This document shows positions 6,444 through 9,257 of a stretch of DNA of 9,257 nt, one piece after another. The stretch comes from Pseudomonadota bacterium (lineage in GTDB: Bacteria; Pseudomonadota; Alphaproteobacteria; Rhizobiales; Xanthobacteraceae), in NCBI GenBank assembly GCA_023431725.1, contig JAEYVN010000095.1, positions 1 to 9,257 of the forward strand, read 5' to 3'. How positions within the stretch are numbered: the first letter of the stretch is position 1; each line of letters starts with the position of its first letter. The notes beneath the pieces were generated by a model, which saw nothing but the letters and a program-made list of their open reading frames with translations, did not search any database and was not told the origin of the DNA. A program made the position numbers and the translations under genes.

Positions 6444-7460
6444 CTAGCGTCGCAGCATCGCATTCAATCTGTCATAGGCCGCCCGTGCGGCGGGAAAGGT
6501 TTTCGCCAGGTCGGTGAGATACGCGTCCGTAACCGGGCGCAGACCGTCCCGCCACTGCGCCTTCACCGCCGCATCTGGAACAATCAACTCATGGCCCGGG
6601 CCCGCTGCACCGTCGCGCACCGGCTTGTCCCATTTATCCCAAAGCGAGCCGAACTTGGCCGACCACACCTCGCCCGACATGGACTCGATCGCCGCCTGCA
6701 CATCTTTCGGCAGGGCGTCGAATTTTGCGCGGTTCATGAGAATGAAGAAAGCCGACGTGTAGAACTGGGTGTCCGTGTGGTGCTTCATATAGTCATTGAA
6801 GCCCTGCAGTGGATTGCCCCAATTGGTGACGATGCCATCGATCTTGCCATCCTTCACCGCCGGCATGACGTCGTTGACCTGCAACAGCACGGGGATGGCA
6901 CCGACATATTCCAGCGCGGTCGAGACCGTCTTGTTCGGCGAGCGCAAACGAAGTCCCTTCAGATCGGACAGCGCGAGCACCTTCTTGTTGCTGGTGTGGA
7001 TCAGGCCCGGATTGTGCACGAACAGCGCGAGCACCTTGTAGTCCTTGTATTCGTCGGCCAGCGTGCCATCGGCATAGAGCGACCAAAGCGCCTTCGAACC
7101 GCGTAGCGCATCCGGCACGAGAAACGGCAGTTCGATCACCGACGAGCCGGCAAAGCGGTCGCCCTCTGCACCGCGCAGACCGAGCGCGATATCCACGGTG
7201 CCGTTTTTGACATTGGTCGCCTGCTCCGTCACCTTGCCTTGTGGATCGGCACCGTTGAAGATTTTCACCTTGACCTTGCCGCCGGTTTTTTCCTCCAGCT
7301 CTTTGGCAAAAGGTTCGGCCACATCGACCTGAAAGAAGCTGGTCGGACCGAGGAAATGACTGAACGTCAGCGTGATGGCGTCCTGCGCATGACTGCGCGG
7401 CGTATCGACGGCAATGACCACGCAGGATGCAAGAAAAGCCAGAACAACGCGCGGCAGCAT
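6444..7460 (-). CDS. TRAP transporter solute-binding protein (DctP family), orphan
   Basis: This periplasmic binding protein of 338 residues is the DctP (P) subunit type of tripartite ATP-independent periplasmic transporters, which take up carboxylates and other organic acids. A signal peptide covers about 1-25, ending S-H-A before Q26. A lipobox-like L-A-S-C13 is present, but hydrophobic residues continue after it, so a soluble protein is more likely. Family blocks include I-T-L-T-F-S-H-F (29-36), F-A-K-E-L-E-E-K-T-G-G-K-V (51-63), G-A-D-P-Q-G (70-75), L-K-G-L-R-L-R-S-P-N (168-177) with the ligand-carboxylate arginine expected at R173, and G-K-I-D-G-I-V-T-N-W (205-214). The ATG at 7460-7458 is chosen for the GGGAGG just upstream; an ATG at 7472 would add four residues. 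No DctQ or DctM membrane subunit gene is in the window. The substrate cannot be assigned. Confidence 0.93.
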   Translation of the reverse strand: MLPRVVLAFLASCVVIAVDTPRSHAQDAITLTFSHFLGPTSFFQVDVAEPFAKELEEKTGGKVKVKIFNGADPQGKVTEQATNVKNGTVDIALGLRGAEGDRFAGSSVIELPFLVPDALRGSKALWSLYADGTLADEYKDYKVLALFVHNPGLIHTSNKKVLALSDLKGLRLRSPNKTVSTALEYVGAIPVLLQVNDVMPAVKDGKIDGIVTNWGNPLQGFNDYMKHHTDTQFYTSAFFILMNRAKFDALPKDVQAAIESMSGEVWSAKFGSLWDKWDKPVRDGAAGPGHELIVPDAAVKAQWRDGLRPVTDAYLTDLAKTFPAARAAYDRLNAMLRR

Positions 7461-7635
7461 GAGGCCTCCCATTCGACGGTACGACCAACGACACAGCTAA
7501 CCATCGACGGTGCAGTAACGCAAACGGCGACGCGCCAGTCCTGGAGATCACCCCATCACCCTTAAAGCAGCCAAACGATGGAACCGGACGTCTCGATCAT
7601 GGTTGGCAAATGAGAGATTTGCATGGAGCAACGCC
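7461..7635. other. Divergent intergenic region between the TRAP gene and the 123-residue membrane protein
   Basis: These 175 bases separate two divergent genes. A sigma-EcfG-type promoter for the rightward gene lies at 7580-7604. For the leftward TRAP gene I see only its ribosome site and no convincing promoter hexamers. The element CTAACCAT (7496-7503) is one mismatch from a CtrA half-site and is probably chance. The stretch CGACGGT occurs twice (near 7474 and 7505). Confidence 0.4.
7580..7604 (+). promoter_or_regulatory. Predicted sigma-EcfG (general stress) promoter
   Basis: GGAAC (7580-7584), a 16-base spacer and GGTT (7601-7604) match the known alphaproteobacterial EcfG promoter pattern GGAAC-N16/17-(C/G)GTT. 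Transcription would begin near 7611, giving a leader of about 25 bases before the ATG at 7636, with the GGAG ribosome site inside it. The motif and geometry are seen directly; sigma-factor use is inferred. Confidence 0.5.
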
Positions 7636-8007
7636 ATGCTCGACAAAAACCCTGACAGAACCGCTCCCGAACCGACTCAGGCGGACCCGCAGCTGACGCT
7701 GTCGAGCGGACGCGCGACCTGGTTGCAGGGGATTTTGGTGGTTGCCGTATGCGCATGCATTCTCGGCATCATGATTTACGGGCTCAACCGGCCGGTCAAC
7801 GAAGGCAACCTCGTTGCGTCCCAACCTGGCGGCGCGGAAACGACCGGCGCCGCGCCCACGCCGGAGCCGGCGCAGACCGGCGGCAATGTCGCTGGCGGCG
7901 AGAACGCCGGATCGCCCGCAGCGGCGACGCGACAGCAGAACGAACCGTCGCAGCAAGCGGCACCGGAACAGATTAAGCCGGCGATGCCGGACGATTCGCA
8001 ACGCTGA
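7636..8007 (+). CDS. Small single-helix membrane protein with Ala/Pro/Gln-rich tail, function unknown
   Basis: I do not recognise a named family for this 123-residue protein. It has a short polar N-terminus rich in Asp and Pro (1-25), one membrane helix (about 29-50, ending I-M-I-Y-G-L-N-R), and a low-complexity tail (51-123) rich in Ala, Pro, Gly, Gln and Glu with no cysteines. The tail is likely disordered. By the positive-inside rule the orientation is unclear, as Arg/Lys flank both sides. The ATG at 7636 is preferred over a TTG at 7603 because GGAG (7625-7628) sits 7 bases upstream, and the predicted EcfG promoter core overlaps the TTG, so the longer form would not be fully transcribed. 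A role in envelope stress is suggested only by that promoter. It is followed, 270 bases later, by a PRC-barrel gene on the same strand. Confidence 0.78.
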   Translation: MLDKNPDRTAPEPTQADPQLTLSSGRATWLQGILVVAVCACILGIMIYGLNRPVNEGNLVASQPGGAETTGAAPTPEPAQTGGNVAGGENAGSPAAATRQQNEPSQQAAPEQIKPAMPDDSQR

Positions 8008-8018
8008 CGCCAGCGTCA
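8001..8018 (+). terminator. Short hairpin at the end of the small membrane protein gene
   Basis: ACGCTG (8001-8006) pairs with CAGCGT (8011-8016) over a four-base loop; a competing pairing is TGACGC (8005-8010) with GCGTCA (8013-8018). The stem includes the TGA stop (8005-8007). It is short and has no T-run, so it is a weak terminator candidate. Confidence 0.3.
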
Positions 8019-8277
8019 TCGCTGAACCAAAGGTCGGACACCGCCACACCCATCCGCCTGCACTCGAGGATCTCGCCGTGCACGATGCCAACAATGACAA
8101 TCACCGGTGATGCAGGTGGAACCGGCGGCCCGGCATCCGATTTAAGACAAATGATAAGGCATGATCCGCGATGCAAATTCCGCGGCCGTCATGCGAGCCG
8201 GGCGCAGCGCGCAGAGCGGCGTCGAGACATGGTTCCGCCGATCCTCTCGCCTGATCGTTACCGGCATGGAGGACGCC
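8008..8277. other. 270-base intergenic region before the PRC-barrel gene
   Basis: No credible gene is seen here; reading frames that cross it have no family-like sequence and poor start context. It holds a perfect 12-base palindrome (8100-8111) and a GGAAC (8118-8122) followed after 16 bases by GATT, which falls short of an EcfG promoter. The long leader could hold the promoter and an operator of the PRC-barrel gene. Confidence 0.4.
8100..8111. repeat. Perfect 12-base palindrome ATCACCGGTGAT
   Basis: ATCACCGGTGAT is fully self-complementary with no spacer. It lies 7 bases before the GGAAC at 8118 and 166 bases before the PRC-barrel start. Such dyads can be operators for dimeric regulators; one copy alone does not prove this. 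Confidence 0.3.
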
Positions 8278-8643
8278 ATGAGCGACACCACGCACACCTT
8301 GCATACAACGCACCACAACCTGATCCCGAGCGATCGCGTCGAGGGCACGACTGTTTACGGCCGTGATGGCCAGAAACTCGGCATCATCGAACGACTGATG
8401 CTGGAAAAGGCCACCGGCAATGTGGCCTATGCCGTGATCCGGCACAGCGGCTTTCTGTTCAGCAACACGCACCATTACCCAGTGCTGTGGGGGGCGCTGA
8501 AATTCAATGTGCAGGATTGCGTCTACGAGGCAGATCTGACCCTGGCTGAAATGCAAGCCGGCCTCAGCGAAATGGACGGCGATGCATTCGACTGGGGCAA
8601 CCGCGCCCCGCCCTACGCGCCACCGCTCTATTGGGGCATGTAG
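8278..8643 (+). CDS. PRC-barrel domain protein
   Basis: This is a small cytosolic protein of 121 residues with one PRC-barrel domain (about 15-95), the beta-barrel module found in photosynthetic reaction centre subunit H and the RNA-maturation protein RimM. The typical run is seen: L-I-P-S-D-R-V-E-G-T-T-V-Y-G-R-D-G-Q-K-L-G (15-35), I-E-R-L-M-L-E-K-A-T-G-N-V-A-Y-A-V-I-R (37-55), then Y-P-V-L-W-G-A-L-K-F (67-76). The N-terminus is rich in His and Thr (H6, H9, H12, H13) and the C-terminus in Pro, Tyr and Trp. The ATG at 8278 is chosen for the GGAGG just upstream; a start at 8161 would add 39 residues of unlike sequence. Stand-alone PRC-barrel proteins are common in these bacteria and some belong to stress regulons, but the exact function is unknown. 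Confidence 0.88.
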   Translation: MSDTTHTLHTTHHNLIPSDRVEGTTVYGRDGQKLGIIERLMLEKATGNVAYAVIRHSGFLFSNTHHYPVLWGALKFNVQDCVYEADLTLAEMQAGLSEMDGDAFDWGNRAPPYAPPLYWGM

Positions 8644-8649
8644 ACGCAA

Positions 8650-8677
8650 AACGATGCGCCGCTGTCGGCGCATCGTT
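8650..8677 (-). terminator. Perfect 12 bp hairpin terminator between PRC-barrel and FKBP genes
   Basis: AACGATGCGCCG (8650-8661) pairs perfectly with CGGCGCATCGTT (8666-8677) over the loop CTGT. Read on the minus strand the stem runs into TTTTGCG, a short T-run, so it best fits termination of the FKBP gene, whose stop lies 14 bases before it. It may also stop the PRC-barrel transcript from the other side. Confidence 0.8.
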
Positions 8678-8691
8678 CCGGTGATGCATGA

Positions 8692-9144
8692 CTACTTCAC
8701 GCCGAGCAATTCGACGTCGAAGATCAGCGTCGCATTCGGCGGGATGACGCCGCCGGCGCCGCGTTCGCCGTAGCCGAGTTGCGGCGGCACGATCAGCGTG
8801 CGCTTGCCGCCGACCTTCATGCTGGCGACGCCCTCGTCCCAGCCCTTGATCACGCGCCCCGCGCCGACCGGAAATTCGAACGGCTGGCCGCGATCGACCG
8901 ATGAATCGAATTTCTTGCCCTTGGCGCCGTTATCATTGAGGTAGCCGGTGTAATGCACCACTGCGGTCTGCCCCTGCTTGGGCGACGCGCCGGTGCCGGG
9001 CTTGGTATCGATCATCTGCAGGCCGGACGGAGTGGTCACCGGCTTGGCAGATTGGGCGGAGGCGTCATCAGTCATGGCGAGAGGTCCGATCGTTGTGAGT
9101 GCGAGCGCGGCGGTCATAAGAGCCGCGCGAGTGAACAGGCGCAT
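8692..9144 (-). CDS. Secreted FKBP-type peptidyl-prolyl cis-trans isomerase
   Basis: This exported foldase of 150 residues catalyses cis-trans isomerisation of Xaa-Pro bonds in the periplasm. A signal peptide covers about 1-30 (R2/R6, hydrophobic [10 protein letters not shown], ending D-A-S-A before Q31). A single FKBP domain follows (about 40-150) with V-V-H-Y65-T-G-Y-L, F79-D80-S-S, P-F89-E-F, R-V98-I99-K-G-W102-[13 protein letters not shown]125-G and F142-D-V-E-L-L. These match the FKBP12 active-site set Y26, F36, D37, F46, V55, I56, W59, Y82 and F99. The H87 position is not conserved, as in many bacterial forms. The ATG at 9144-9142 is chosen for AAGGA about 7 bases upstream and its direct entry into the signal peptide; an ATG at 9159 would add five residues. 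Confidence 0.95.
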   Translation of the reverse strand: MRLFTRAALMTAALALTTIGPLAMTDDASAQSAKPVTTPSGLQMIDTKPGTGASPKQGQTAVVHYTGYLNDNGAKGKKFDSSVDRGQPFEFPVGAGRVIKGWDEGVASMKVGGKRTLIVPPQLGYGERGAGGVIPPNATLIFDVELLGVK

Positions 9145-9257
9145 GGATTGATCCTTCATGTTTGTGTGAATCTTCGCGTCGGAAAAATGATGAGCGATCC
9201 CGGTCTCCGCGGCCGGATCGGTTCCAATTAGGACGAAAGCGCCCTACCCCTTCACCA
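9145..9257. other. Upstream region of the FKBP gene, running off the window
   Basis: This is presumably the FKBP promoter and leader. An imperfect dyad, CGATCC (9195-9200) with a one-base bulge against CCGGATCG (9213-9220), is present. A minus-strand GGAAC (9225-9221) has no GTT at 16-17 bases downstream, so it is not an EcfG promoter. No gene is seen. Confidence 0.35.

Noticed and set aside
6000..7106. Plus-strand reading frame of 368 codons spanning the hydrolase end and the TRAP gene
   Set aside because: It runs through a strong terminator hairpin and two well-supported genes in other frames. It is Arg/His-rich with no domain.
8118..8142. Possible EcfG promoter before the PRC-barrel gene (GGAAC-N16-GATT)
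   Set aside because: The -10 element lacks the GTT core, and the start codon would be more than 120 bases away, so the match is too weak.
8008..8277. Short reading frames in the intergenic region before the PRC-barrel gene
   Set aside because: None has a good ribosome site or coherent protein character. The frame starting at 8161 merely extends the PRC-barrel protein with unlike sequence.
1..9257. CRISPR array, tRNA or rRNA gene, insertion sequence, or defence/biosynthetic cluster
   Set aside because: No spaced direct repeats, cloverleaf-like segment, transposase or terminal repeats, or clustered effector genes are visible; the genes are unrelated single units of known or plain character.

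Overview
This 9.26 kb stretch reads as chromosomal DNA of a GC-rich alphaproteobacterium, most plausibly of the order Hyphomicrobiales (Bradyrhizobium/Rhodopseudomonas/Afipia-like). That placement is inferred from the gene families, their protein-level look, and two regulatory motifs typical of the class (a CtrA box and a sigma-EcfG-type promoter). No rRNA, tRNA, CRISPR array, insertion sequence or phage gene is visible, and codon use looks uniform. The window looks like ordinary core/housekeeping chromosome, not an island.

Layout, left to right: the 3' end of a class I DNA photolyase (+); a ten-helix EamA/DMT transporter (-); a complete glutathione-dependent formaldehyde dehydrogenase, class III ADH (+); a two-gene unit (-) made of a 113-residue membrane-anchored protein of unknown function that overlaps by one base a methyl-accepting chemotaxis protein with a purely membrane-embedded sensor; a secreted ClpP-like protein (+); an AhpD-like/carboxymuconolactone decarboxylase-family protein (-); a secreted SleB-type cell-wall hydrolase with a lysine-rich tail (+); an orphan TRAP-transporter solute-binding protein (-); a 123-residue single-helix membrane protein (+); a PRC-barrel protein (+); and a secreted FKBP-type prolyl isomerase (-).

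The twelve genes switch strand eight times, so nearly every gene is its own transcription unit. All five convergent junctions carry an inverted repeat, three of them strong 12-13 bp stems that probably act as bidirectional terminators. Divergent junctions hold the promoters. The clearest are a perfect GTTAA-N7-TTAAC CtrA-type box upstream of the chemoreceptor unit and a GGAAC-N16-GGTT sigma-EcfG-type promoter just upstream of the 123-residue membrane protein.

Functionally the genes share a loose theme of envelope and stress: light repair of DNA, formaldehyde detoxification, a thiol-active AhpD-like protein, periplasmic folding, wall hydrolysis and a possible general-stress gene. They do not form one pathway. 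I did not find a convincing new multi-gene defence or biosynthetic system. The most promising leads are the chemoreceptor/small-protein pair under a predicted CtrA box and the divergently encoded secreted ClpP-like protein.
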